The notes under the pieces: model-generated | Seen by the model: only the letters and a program-made list of their open reading frames with translations | What the model was told of the DNA's origin: nothing | The model's database searches: none | Made by a program: the position numbers and the translations under genes | Shown here: one piece after another, positions 57,193 through 64,000 of the stretch | Layout: the number at the start of each line of letters is the position of its first letter | Numbering within the stretch: the stretch's first letter is position 1 | Assembly: GCA_004376375.1 (NCBI GenBank) | Contig: SOJX01000113.1 | Location: 1 to 64,000 of the forward strand | Direction of reading: 5' to 3' | Source: Planctomycetota bacterium | Lineage (GTDB): Bacteria > Planctomycetota > E44-bin39 | DNA length: 64,000 nt

Positions 57193-59802
57193 ATGTCAAC
57201 GCCCATGTTCAAGCAGTACCATGCCATCAAGTCGGAATACGCCGACTCGATATTGCTTTTCAGGATGGGCGATTTTTACGAGACGTTTTACGAGGACGCG
57301 AAAATCGCGTCCGAGGTGCTCGGCATCGCGCTCACGGCCCGCAACAAAGGGCCGGACGCGGTTCCGCTTGCGGGCATTCCGTATCACTCGCTCGAAGGTT
57401 ATCTTGCAAAACTTCTCCGCGCCGGCTACCGCGTCGCCATCTGCGAGCAGGTGGAGGACCCGAAGCTCGCAAAGGGCCTTGTCAGGCGCGAGGTCGTGCG
57501 GATCGTAACGCCGGGAACGCTTACCGCCGACGGCCTGCTCGAGGAAAAGGAAAACAACTTCCTCGCAGGCATCAATCCCGGCCAGAAGGGCTGGGCCGGA
57601 TTGGCGTGGGTCGACCTTTCGACCGGAACGTTTCTTGTCCGCGACGTCCCGCACGGGCGGGTGATTGACGAGCTCACCCGCCTGAAGCCTGCGGAGATTC
57701 TGCTTCCCGAAACGTATTACCGCGAAAACGAAATGCGGGTATCGGAGTTTCAGACCGCGCTCGGCGGCGCTTCAATCACGCCGCGGCCGGACTGGCGCTT
57801 TGACCGCGAAACCGCGTACCGCGATATTGTCTCGCATTTCCGCATTCACAACCTCGAAGGGTTCGGAATCGAGGAGCACGGGCCGTCAATCGGCGCGGCA
57901 GGCGCCGCGCTCGACTATCTTCGGGAAACGCAGAAAAGCGGGCTCGAGCATATCCGCCTTATCAGTCCCGATGCCAGGACCGGCAGGATGCATCTCGACC
58001 GCTCGACGCAGAAATCGCTCGAGCTTACCGAAACGTTGCGCGAAGGCGAGCGCCAGGGCACGCTCCTTTACGTTCTCGACCGGACGAGAACACCGATGGG
58101 CGCGCGGCTGCTTCGCAGCTGGCTGCTTGCGCCGCTTGTGAACGTCGAGGAGATTGAAAGGCGCCTGAACGCGGTTTCCGAGCTTTTCGAAAACGCCGGT
58201 GCCCGCGATGAACTTGCGCCGTCCCTGAAGAGAATTTCAGACCTCGAGCGGCTTACGACGAAGATGGTCAGCGGCAGTGCGAACGGGCGCGACCTGCTCG
58301 CGCTTGGGAGGTCGCTCGGGGAGCTGCCGGGCCTGAAAAAACTTCTTTCTGGAAGGCGGGCGGAGCTTCTCTGGCGGGGCGCAGAGCGTATCGACACCCT
58401 GAAGCCGCTTGCGGACGAGATAGAGCGCGCGATTGTCGGCGACCCGCCGTTTTCGATCCGCGAAGGCGGTATTATAAAACAGGGCTACTCCGAGGAGCTT
58501 GACGGGATACGCGTCGTACGCACCGACGGAAAGTCGTGGATCGCATCCTACCAGCAGAGAATGCTGAAAGAGACCGGCATCCCGACGCTCAAGGTCGGCT
58601 TCAACCGCGTTTTCGGCTACTATATCGAAGTAACGAAGATGCACGAGGCAAAGGTGCCGGAGACTTTCATTCGGAAGCAGACCCTGAAAAACGCCGAGCG
58701 CTACATAACGCCTGAGCTGAAGGAATACGAGGACAAGGTCCTGCACGCGGAGGAGCGGGCGAACGAACTCGAGTACAGGCTTTTTGTAAAACTACGCGAC
58801 CGCGCGGCTGCTGCAACGGCTGCGCTTCAGGAGAACGCGGCCGTCGTTTCCGAGGTCGACGTGATTGCGTCGTTTGTCGATATCGCGGTCGAGCGCGGCT
58901 ATGCCCGGCCCGAGGTGAACGAGGGGGAGTTGATTACAATCCGCGACGGGCGCCATCCCGTGCTCGACGCAAGCCCGATGGGCGAGCCCTTCATTCCGAA
59001 CGACGCGCTTCTCGACCGGGGCGAGAACCGGATAATTATTATTACCGGACCGAACATGGCGGGGAAATCGACCTATATCCGCCAGGTTGCGCTTCTCGTC
59101 CTGATGGCGCAGACAGGCAGTTTCATTCCGGCGGGAGAAGCGACAATCGGAGTAGTTGACGCGATTTTTACCCGCGTCGGCGCGGCCGACGAGCTCCACC
59201 GCGGCCGCTCCACGTTCATGGTCGAGATGACCGAGACGGCGAACATTCTCAACAACGCGACCGAGCGGTCGCTGATAGTCCTCGACGAGGTCGGCCGCGG
59301 CACGTCAACGTTTGACGGCGTTTCGCTCGCGTGGGCGATTACGGAATACATATCCCGCAAGTCGGGCGCGCGCACATTGTTCGCCACCCATTATCACGAA
59401 CTGACCGAGCTTGCCGAGACAGAACCGGGAGTGAAGAACGCAAACATCGCCGTCAAGGAATGGGGTGATGAAATTATTTTTCTGCGCAAGATACTGCCCG
59501 GCGGGACCGACAAGTCGTACGGCCTGCATGTGGCCCGCCTTGCGGGGATACCGCAGGAGGTTGTAAAGCGCGCGGCGGCGGTCCTTGCGAACCTCGAGGC
59601 TTTGAACATCGACGGCGAAGGAAAGCCTTCTTTTGCGCCACCGCTGGAGCAGGAGGAGAAACGCGAACTACAGCTTTCGCTTTTCAAATCGTCGGCCGAA
59701 AAAGTTATTGAAATTCTTCAAAAACTCGAGATTGGAAACCTGACGCCGCTTGAAGCGCTCACAAAACTGGCAGAACTGCAGGATCTGCTCAGGCCAGAAT
59801 AA
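57193..59802 (+). CDS. mutS: DNA mismatch repair protein MutS
   Basis: An 869-residue MutS1. The mismatch-binding segment LLFRMGDFYETFYEDA contains the Phe-x-Glu motif (FYE). The ATPase has Walker A GPNMAGKSTYIRQ, LDEVGRGTSTFDG (Walker B) and FATHYHELTEL. The helix-turn-helix end and a C-terminal extension (EKRELQLSLFKSSAEKVIEIL) are typical. ATG 57193 lies 9 bases after AAGGTG; GTG 57181 would add four residues. The next gene, uvrC, begins 4 bases after its stop, so mismatch and excision repair are co-transcribed here. Confidence 0.97.
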   Translation: MSTPMFKQYHAIKSEYADSILLFRMGDFYETFYEDAKIASEVLGIALTARNKGPDAVPLAGIPYHSLEGYLAKLLRAGYRVAICEQVEDPKLAKGLVRREVVRIVTPGTLTADGLLEEKENNFLAGINPGQKGWAGLAWVDLSTGTFLVRDVPHGRVIDELTRLKPAEILLPETYYRENEMRVSEFQTALGGASITPRPDWRFDRETAYRDIVSHFRIHNLEGFGIEEHGPSIGAAGAALDYLRETQKSGLEHIRLISPDARTGRMHLDRSTQKSLELTETLREGERQGTLLYVLDRTRTPMGARLLRSWLLAPLVNVEEIERRLNAVSELFENAGARDELAPSLKRISDLERLTTKMVSGSANGRDLLALGRSLGELPGLKKLLSGRRAELLWRGAERIDTLKPLADEIERAIVGDPPFSIREGGIIKQGYSEELDGIRVVRTDGKSWIASYQQRMLKETGIPTLKVGFNRVFGYYIEVTKMHEAKVPETFIRKQTLKNAERYITPELKEYEDKVLHAEERANELEYRLFVKLRDRAAAATAALQENAAVVSEVDVIASFVDIAVERGYARPEVNEGELITIRDGRHPVLDASPMGEPFIPNDALLDRGENRIIIITGPNMAGKSTYIRQVALLVLMAQTGSFIPAGEATIGVVDAIFTRVGAADELHRGRSTFMVEMTETANILNNATERSLIVLDEVGRGTSTFDGVSLAWAITEYISRKSGARTLFATHYHELTELAETEPGVKNANIAVKEWGDEIIFLRKILPGGTDKSYGLHVARLAGIPQEVVKRAAAVLANLEALNIDGEGKPSFAPPLEQEEKRELQLSLFKSSAEKVIEILQKLEIGNLTPLEALTKLAELQDLLRPE

Positions 59803-59806
59803 ATTC

Positions 59807-61138
59807 ATGCTTAAACTCGATGACCTGAAAGAAAAAGTTTCCGAATTCCCAACGGAGCCTGGGATCTATCTGTGGAAAGATTCCAAAGACCGCGTTTTAT
59901 ATATAGGTAAGGCCAAGAATATTCGCTCACGTGTCCGTTCCTATTTTACCGGCGTTACCGATTCTGCAAAAAAAGAAATGATGCGCAAGGTCGCGGACGT
60001 GGAGTATATGGAAACGGAAAGCGAGGTCGACGCGCTCCTGCTCGAGAACCGGCTCATCAAGGACATCCAGCCCAAGTACAACGTCGCGCTCAAGGATTCG
60101 AAAAGTTTTCTATGCATCGCAATCGAAAAAAGCGTGGATTATCCGCGCGTGTTCCTGACGCGCGACCTTACGCTGAAGGCGACCTTAGTCGGCCCGTTCA
60201 TGGATGCGCGCGGGCTGCGCCGCTCGATGAAAATTCTGCAGAAGGTCTTCCGGTTCAGGACGTGCACGCAGGAAATCGACGCCGAAGACAGGAAGCGCCG
60301 CTTCCATCGCCCCTGCCTGCTCTATAGCCTCAAGTTCTGCACCGGCCCGTGCGGGCATAAAATTTCAAAAAAGAATTACCGCGAAAACGTCCGCAACATG
60401 AAGCGGTTCCTGAACGGCAAAAAATCAAGACTCCTGCGCGACCTTGACAAGAAAATGCAGGCGGCCTCCGACGAAAGGCGCTACGAAACCGCGGCCTTCT
60501 ATCGCGACCAGATACACGCCATAAAATCACTCGCAAAGTACAGCAAGTACGGGGATTTCGCCGAGCAGGAAAGTTTTTATATCGACCCGACCGGTGGCCT
60601 CAGGGAGTTGAAGAAGATATTCAAAATGATAAAAGAGCCGCGCATGATAGACGGGCTCGATATCGCGACCATTCACGGCTCGGAATCGGTCGGGAGCATC
60701 GTCACATTCGTCGACGCGCAGCCGTTCAAGAGCGGCTACCGGCGCTACCGCATCCGGGAAGTGAAGGGCGTAGACGATTACGCGATGATGCGTGAGGTCG
60801 TAACGCGGCGGTTCAACCGCATCCTCGCGGGCGAGGAGTCGATGCCTGACATACTTCTTGTCGACGGCGGTAAAGGCCAACTCGGCGCGGTGAAGGGCGT
60901 GCTTGATTCAATTGAGCTGCCGAAGAAAGAACGGCCTCTCCTGCTCGGGCTTGCGAAAAGGGAAGAACTGATTTACGCGGAAGGCCGCGGCGAGCCGGTA
61001 AAGCTCCCGAAACGCTCCGACGCCCTGCGGGTCCTGATGTACGTCCGCGACGAGGCCCACCGCTTCGCGCAGCATTACCATCATCTTTTGAGGAAAAAGA
61101 AACAAAGGCCAAAGAAATCGAAGAAAAAACACGATTGA
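59807..61138 (+). CDS. uvrC: Excinuclease ABC subunit C, short form lacking the C-terminal HhH domain
   Basis: A 444-residue UvrC; typical UvrC is about 600. The GIY-YIG nuclease (PGIYLWKDSKDRVLYIGKAK), the Cys-containing segment (FHRPCLLYSLKFCTGPC), the UvrB-binding UVR-like region (ERRYETAAFYRDQIHAI) and the RNase H-like nuclease (DGLDIATIHG; LLVDGGKGQLG; DEAHRFAQHYH) are present, so both catalytic sites look intact. The protein ends soon after, with a basic tail (RKKKQRPKKSKKKHD) in place of the tandem helix-hairpin-helix domain that binds DNA for the 5' cut. ATG 59807 is 4 bases after the mutS stop. Confidence 0.9.
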   Translation: MLKLDDLKEKVSEFPTEPGIYLWKDSKDRVLYIGKAKNIRSRVRSYFTGVTDSAKKEMMRKVADVEYMETESEVDALLLENRLIKDIQPKYNVALKDSKSFLCIAIEKSVDYPRVFLTRDLTLKATLVGPFMDARGLRRSMKILQKVFRFRTCTQEIDAEDRKRRFHRPCLLYSLKFCTGPCGHKISKKNYRENVRNMKRFLNGKKSRLLRDLDKKMQAASDERRYETAAFYRDQIHAIKSLAKYSKYGDFAEQESFYIDPTGGLRELKKIFKMIKEPRMIDGLDIATIHGSESVGSIVTFVDAQPFKSGYRRYRIREVKGVDDYAMMREVVTRRFNRILAGEESMPDILLVDGGKGQLGAVKGVLDSIELPKKERPLLLGLAKREELIYAEGRGEPVKLPKRSDALRVLMYVRDEAHRFAQHYHHLLRKKKQRPKKSKKKHD

Positions 61139-61143
61139 TATAT

Positions 61144-61536
61144 TCAAGATATCCAGCGCCCTTTTTCATTGACAAGCTTGTTATCTTTTATTTTATAAGT
61201 CCATCCTCTGCCGTAACGAGGTCCCCAGTGGTAATCTATTGTCACTTTGCGGTTTTCTTCATCAATCCAGAACATTACGATGGGTACGGCATGAAAAGGG
61301 CCGACGCGGTTCCACAAATGGTACGGCAGCATGGAACAGGGGGAGATTGGCTTTATACTTTCTGCATCGATGCGCCATGCGTTAATATAGAACGTGTCGA
61401 GGACAAAGCCTCGCTCCGAATCGTAGTCGCGGCATTGAAAGACTTGAAGATATGGCCGTCTTTGGTCTTCGAACTCGCTGTTCAGGTATGCCTGCCGAAT
61501 TTTTTTGAGAATGTGAATAATCAGCTCTGAATTCAT
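61144..61536 (-). CDS. Hypothetical protein (130 aa)
   Basis: A 130-residue soluble protein, Trp- and Tyr-rich (for example IDYHWGPRYGRGWTYKIKDNKL), with no signal peptide. The fold is unknown. It follows the gene at 61548 by 11 bp on the same strand and is convergent with uvrC, their stops being 5 bp apart. The start ATG 61534-61536 has a weak ribosome-binding site. Paired small genes of this look are sometimes effector-immunity or toxin modules, but I see no toxin motif, so this remains a guess. Confidence 0.55.
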   Translation of the reverse strand: MNSELIIHILKKIRQAYLNSEFEDQRRPYLQVFQCRDYDSERGFVLDTFYINAWRIDAESIKPISPCSMLPYHLWNRVGPFHAVPIVMFWIDEENRKVTIDYHWGPRYGRGWTYKIKDNKLVNEKGRWIS

Positions 61537-61547
61537 GGATAAAAGCC

Positions 61548-62054
61548 CTAATCGTCATCCCACGTCCACAGCATGCCGATATGCTTTGAATCGGCCGCGA
61601 CGATGCCGGTGTCGAGTGTCGCCTTCGTGATGGCGGAGAATCCGGGAACCGTCCTGCCGTCCACTGTCTTGACCGAGCCGACCACGCAGTCGCCGTTGGT
61701 GAAGAAGCGCAGTCCCTCCTCGAACAGCGCGAAGTATTTTTCCGCAAGGGAAGCGGCTCTATCCCCGTCCATCAGTATGGTCCCGTATGCAAGGCCTTTT
61801 GAAAGCGCGTGGATGAGAATCCTCGCCGCCGTGTCGCGGTCCACTTCTATCCATGCCTCGCCGATATCCTTGAAGCCGTGCTCGGAGGTGAAGGCATCCA
61901 GCACCGGCGCGAATTCCCCGGGCTCCCCGGGCATGCTGAGGGGGATTTTCCTGAACTCGAGGATGAAAAACTTGTTCTTTCGCGATTCGCGTATTTCGGA
62001 CTCGAGCTCATTGAGGGCCGCAGTTACCGCTACTTCGAAATTGAGATCCGCCAT
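61548..62054 (-). CDS. Hypothetical protein (168 aa)
   Basis: A 168-residue soluble acidic protein with mixed alpha-beta pattern: FFILEFRKIPLS, then IGEAWIEVDRDTAARILIHALSKGLAYGT, and a C-terminal IVAADSKHIGMLWTWDDD. No known motif is recognised. GGAGG lies 9 bases before ATG 62052-62054. It forms a two-gene unit with 61144 and is divergent from lpxK, with a 10-bp inverted repeat in between (62131-62161). Confidence 0.6.
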   Translation of the reverse strand: MADLNFEVAVTAALNELESEIRESRKNKFFILEFRKIPLSMPGEPGEFAPVLDAFTSEHGFKDIGEAWIEVDRDTAARILIHALSKGLAYGTILMDGDRAASLAEKYFALFEEGLRFFTNGDCVVGSVKTVDGRTVPGFSAITKATLDTGIVAADSKHIGMLWTWDDD

Positions 62055-62130
62055 TGGATATCGCCTCCGTGATCTGTTCTGACAGCAGGTAAATATTCCA
62101 GAATATTATAAACTCCGCTCCGCTGCGTTA

Positions 62131-62161
62131 CAAGTCAAGAAAGTGGAAACGTCTTGACTTG
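62131..62161. promoter_or_regulatory. Perfect inverted repeat overlapping the lpxK -35 box
   Basis: CAAGTCAAGA (62131-62140), 11-bp spacer, TCTTGACTTG (62152-62161). The right arm contains the -35 hexamer of the lpxK promoter. It may be an operator in this divergent region, or a relic of the intergenic repeat words. Confidence 0.55.
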
Positions 62162-62182
62162 CTTTATAGCGCGTGTTAACAT
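62154..62182 (+). promoter_or_regulatory. Sigma-70-type promoter for lpxK
   Basis: TTGACT (62154-62159), 17-bp spacer, TAACAT (62177-62182), about 48 bp before ATG 62230. Confidence 0.68.
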
Positions 62183-62229
62183 GCCGATTACGGTTTTTTC
62201 AGGGAGAAATGCAGAAGGAGTATGTCTGC

Positions 62230-62322
62230 ATGAAACCGATTGAGATGCACAACCTGATGAGCGGCCGCAGGCGGGGTTTTGGAGCTTTAATCGTCCGCGC
62301 CTGACTCCGCAATATCTCGTGG
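62230..62322 (+). other. lpxK: N-terminal lpxK coding segment interrupted by an in-frame TGA
   Basis: From ATG 62230, 9 bases after AAGGAG, the frame reads MKPIEMHNLMSGRRRGFGAL and IVRA, then TGA (62302-62304), then LRNISW, and continues without a gap into the LpxK frame at 62323. The SGRRRG...SWLYRAGLAFR pattern is how LpxK proteins usually begin, so the TGA interrupts genuine coding sequence. Sequencing error, a mutation, readthrough or internal initiation at TTG 62323 are possible. Confidence 0.7.
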
Positions 62323-63324
62323 TTGTACCGCGCCGGTCTGGCGTTTCGCAGAGCATTCTACGCCGTCGGATTGATTCGAAGTCACCGCCCGCAGGTGCCC
62401 GTCGTTTCGATTGGAAACATAACCGCGGGCGGCACGGGCAAGACTCCGCTGGTCGAGTGGGTATTGAAGGCGTTGCCGGAAAGCCTTCGGAACAGCGGCG
62501 TGGTTCTTACACGCGGCTACGGTGGGAAAAAAGGCAAAAACGACGAGACGGCGCAGTTGTCGGAAAACATGCCGGAAGTGAAGCAGCTTGTCGGAAGCAA
62601 CCGGGTGCAGAATGCAAAAGACGCGGTCCGTAAACACAAGGCGCGTTTCCTCGTACTCGACGACGGCTTCCAGCACCGCAGACTGGTGCGCGAGCTTGAT
62701 ATCGTGCTGATCGATGCGCTTGCCCCGTTCGGATACGGCTGTCTTGTTCCGCGCGGACTATTGCGCGAGCCGCTTTCGGCGCTAAGGCGGGCAAATGCGT
62801 TTGTCATCACCCGGAGCGACCAGGTTGACGGGGAGAAGCTGAAGGAGATCGGGGAAAAGCTTCGATCTTATAATCCCGAAGCCGTTATCGCGCACGCGCG
62901 TCACGCACCAACGGTTTTACTTGTGGATGGAAAGAAAGAGGAGCCGCAGTCGCTTTCATCCAGAAAAGTTTTTGCGTTCTGCGGAATAGGCAACCCGGAA
63001 GGTTTCAGGAAAACGCTTGAAGCTCTCGGCGCCGAAATCGCCGCCTTTGAAGCTCTTGGTGACCATGAACCGTATCTCCAGCCGGTACGTGAACGGCTTT
63101 CTGCCGCGGCGGGGGAATCCGGCGCGGAGATGATTGTCACGACCCAGAAGGACGCCGTAAAGCTGCGCGGGTTCGACTGGCCGCTGCCGTTTGGCGAGCT
63201 TCGGGTCGAAATCGAAGTGACAAAAAATGAAAACGCGCTACGAAGGACGGTGCTTGATATTTTCGGCGTTGAGGATTCGCGGGTCAATTCCGCCGGAGAG
63301 CCGACGAAGGCGGATTCGCCGTGA
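62323..63324 (+). CDS. lpxK: Tetraacyldisaccharide 4'-kinase (lipid A synthesis)
   Basis: The uninterrupted part of LpxK is 333 residues. LpxK phosphorylates the 4' position of the lipid A disaccharide at the inner membrane. VPVVSIGNITAGGTGKTPLVEW holds the P-loop, and VLTRGYGGKKG, VLDDGFQHRRL and VPRGLLREPLSAL are typical. The natural start is probably ATG 62230, but an in-frame TGA at 62302-62304 separates it; TTG 62323 is the first start codon after the TGA, without a ribosome-binding site. The lost segment normally forms the membrane-associated N-terminus. The stop overlaps the GTG of the next gene. Confidence 0.88.
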   Translation: MYRAGLAFRRAFYAVGLIRSHRPQVPVVSIGNITAGGTGKTPLVEWVLKALPESLRNSGVVLTRGYGGKKGKNDETAQLSENMPEVKQLVGSNRVQNAKDAVRKHKARFLVLDDGFQHRRLVRELDIVLIDALAPFGYGCLVPRGLLREPLSALRRANAFVITRSDQVDGEKLKEIGEKLRSYNPEAVIAHARHAPTVLLVDGKKEEPQSLSSRKVFAFCGIGNPEGFRKTLEALGAEIAAFEALGDHEPYLQPVRERLSAAAGESGAEMIVTTQKDAVKLRGFDWPLPFGELRVEIEVTKNENALRRTVLDIFGVEDSRVNSAGEPTKADSP

Positions 63325-64000
63325 CCGGTAACCGCGGTTTCCTGTGGAAAGCGCTCTGTTTCGTACAGTACGCCATTGTCCGGACGGTTGCGCTTATCGT
63401 AATGATATCGCCGGACGAACTGGCGGTATATATCGGCAGGCTCTTTGGATATATAACGTTTCGCGTCGACCGCCGCCACCGCGAGCGGGCGATTGATAAC
63501 CTGCGCCATGCGTTCGGGCGCGCGATGAACGAGTATCAGATTCGGCGCCTTGCGCTTCGGTCGATCATGCATGTGATTTCCTGCATGGTCGAGGTGCTCA
63601 AGTTTCCGCGCGTTTTTTCGGACGCGGGCTGGCGCAGTCACGTTCGATTTCGGCGCTTCAGCGGGGTCGCGAAAAGCCGCGACGAGGGAGCGGGAATCAT
63701 TTTCGTGACCGGCCACCTCGGGAACTGGGAGGCGTCGGCACAGGCGATGGCGAGGATTGGCTTTCCGGCCCACTCCGTCTATCGCAAGCTCGACAACCCG
63801 TTCTTTGACCGGTTCGTACGGAAGTCGCGTGAGCGGGGCGGGGTACGGATGATTTCCCGGCGCGGCGGGCTTCGCGCCATGATGAAAGTGCTCAGGAACT
63901 GCGGTTACCTCGGACTGCTCGTCGACCAGGACACGAAAGAGGACCCGGTTTTCGTCGATTTTTTCGGGCGCAAGGCCGCGATGGTGAAAACGCCGGCCGC
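63321..64000 (+). CDS. Lipid A biosynthesis acyltransferase (LpxL/HtrB family), partial
   Basis: The first 226 codons of an acyltransferase that runs off the window. It starts at GTG 63321, overlapping the lpxK stop by 4 bases (GTGA). An N-terminal membrane segment (FVQYAIVRTVALIVMI) is followed by RHRERAIDNLRHAF, the catalytic H-x4-E motif VTGHLGNWE, VYRKLDNPFFDRFV and LGLLVDQDTKEDPVFVDFFG. These are the landmarks of LpxL-type enzymes that add secondary acyl chains to lipid A. The close link to lpxK supports the call. The C-terminus is not visible. Confidence 0.9.
   Translation, partial: MTGNRGFLWKALCFVQYAIVRTVALIVMISPDELAVYIGRLFGYITFRVDRRHRERAIDNLRHAFGRAMNEYQIRRLALRSIMHVISCMVEVLKFPRVFSDAGWRSHVRFRRFSGVAKSRDEGAGIIFVTGHLGNWEASAQAMARIGFPAHSVYRKLDNPFFDRFVRKSRERGGVRMISRRGGLRAMMKVLRNCGYLGLLVDQDTKEDPVFVDFFGRKAAMVKTPA

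Noticed and set aside
62230..62322. Selenocysteine at the lpxK TGA
   Set aside because: The site is in a membrane-associated N-terminal segment with no redox role, and I see no clear SECIS-like hairpin just after it.

Overview
The window looks like a chromosomal segment of an uncultivated, Gram-negative, probably anaerobic bacterium. Lipid A genes (lpxK and an lpxL-type acyltransferase) at the right end and several lipoproteins indicate an outer membrane. A benzoyl-CoA ring-cleavage module, a BadF/HgdC-type activase with a benzoyl-CoA reductase/2-hydroxyacyl-CoA dehydratase-like partner, and an ADP-forming acyl-CoA synthetase point to anaerobic metabolism of aromatic or acyl-CoA compounds. 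I cannot place the phylum; Desulfobacterota or a nearby candidate phylum would fit. I see no tRNA, rRNA, insertion sequence or CRISPR array.

Layout. 1-13.3 kb is a long minus-strand directon. A Crp/Fnr-type regulator at its head is followed by BamA/Oah ring hydrolase, an SDR dehydrogenase, a thiolase, Dch dienoyl-CoA hydratase, three small unknown proteins, Had dehydrogenase, a cyclophilin lipoprotein, a crotonase, a lone indolepyruvate-oxidoreductase beta subunit and leuC/leuD/IPM-dehydrogenase-like genes, closed by a terminator. Dch, Had, BamA, the SDR and the thiolase together would carry cyclohexadienoyl-CoA to glutaryl-CoA plus acetyl-CoA. 13.7-20.8 kb (plus strand) holds a lipoprotein, purE, mtnA, an ECF sigma/anti-sigma cassette and an Asp-box lipoprotein. 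20.7-32.9 kb holds a YfhO-like membrane protein, a Wzc-type tyrosine kinase, a PTS IIA protein, an RsbU-like phosphatase, an ABC-2 permease, two FG-GAP proteins and a 53-residue lysine-rich histone-like protein. 32.9-38.1 kb is gspD-gspE-gspF. 38.4-45.9 kb has three tandem DUF4139-like genes and a 1060-residue protein joining a predicted c-di-GMP-binding domain to a periplasmic propeller. 47.4-54.7 kb is a second catabolic directon (PanE-like reductase, BCR/dehydratase subunit, activase, Asp-box lipoprotein, ADP-forming acyl-CoA synthetase). 54.9-64 kb carries mutL, mutS, a short uvrC, two unknown genes and lpxK/lpxL.

The most unusual feature is between the genes. Two families of short repeats sit directly behind stop codons. 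One is a hairpin element bounded by TGTAGG/CCTACA (four copies). The other is a set of degenerate 7- or 8-bp tandem words, with a different word at most loci, often arranged as two inverted arms around an AT-rich spacer. At several loci the repeat supplies the UAG stop codon itself. Other notable points are an in-frame TGA inside the conserved start of lpxK, a perfect TGTGA-N6-TCACA site in front of the regulator that heads the benzoyl-CoA directon, and a UvrC that ends before its helix-hairpin-helix domain.

All functional calls come from reading the translated sequence and recognising motifs; no database search was run.
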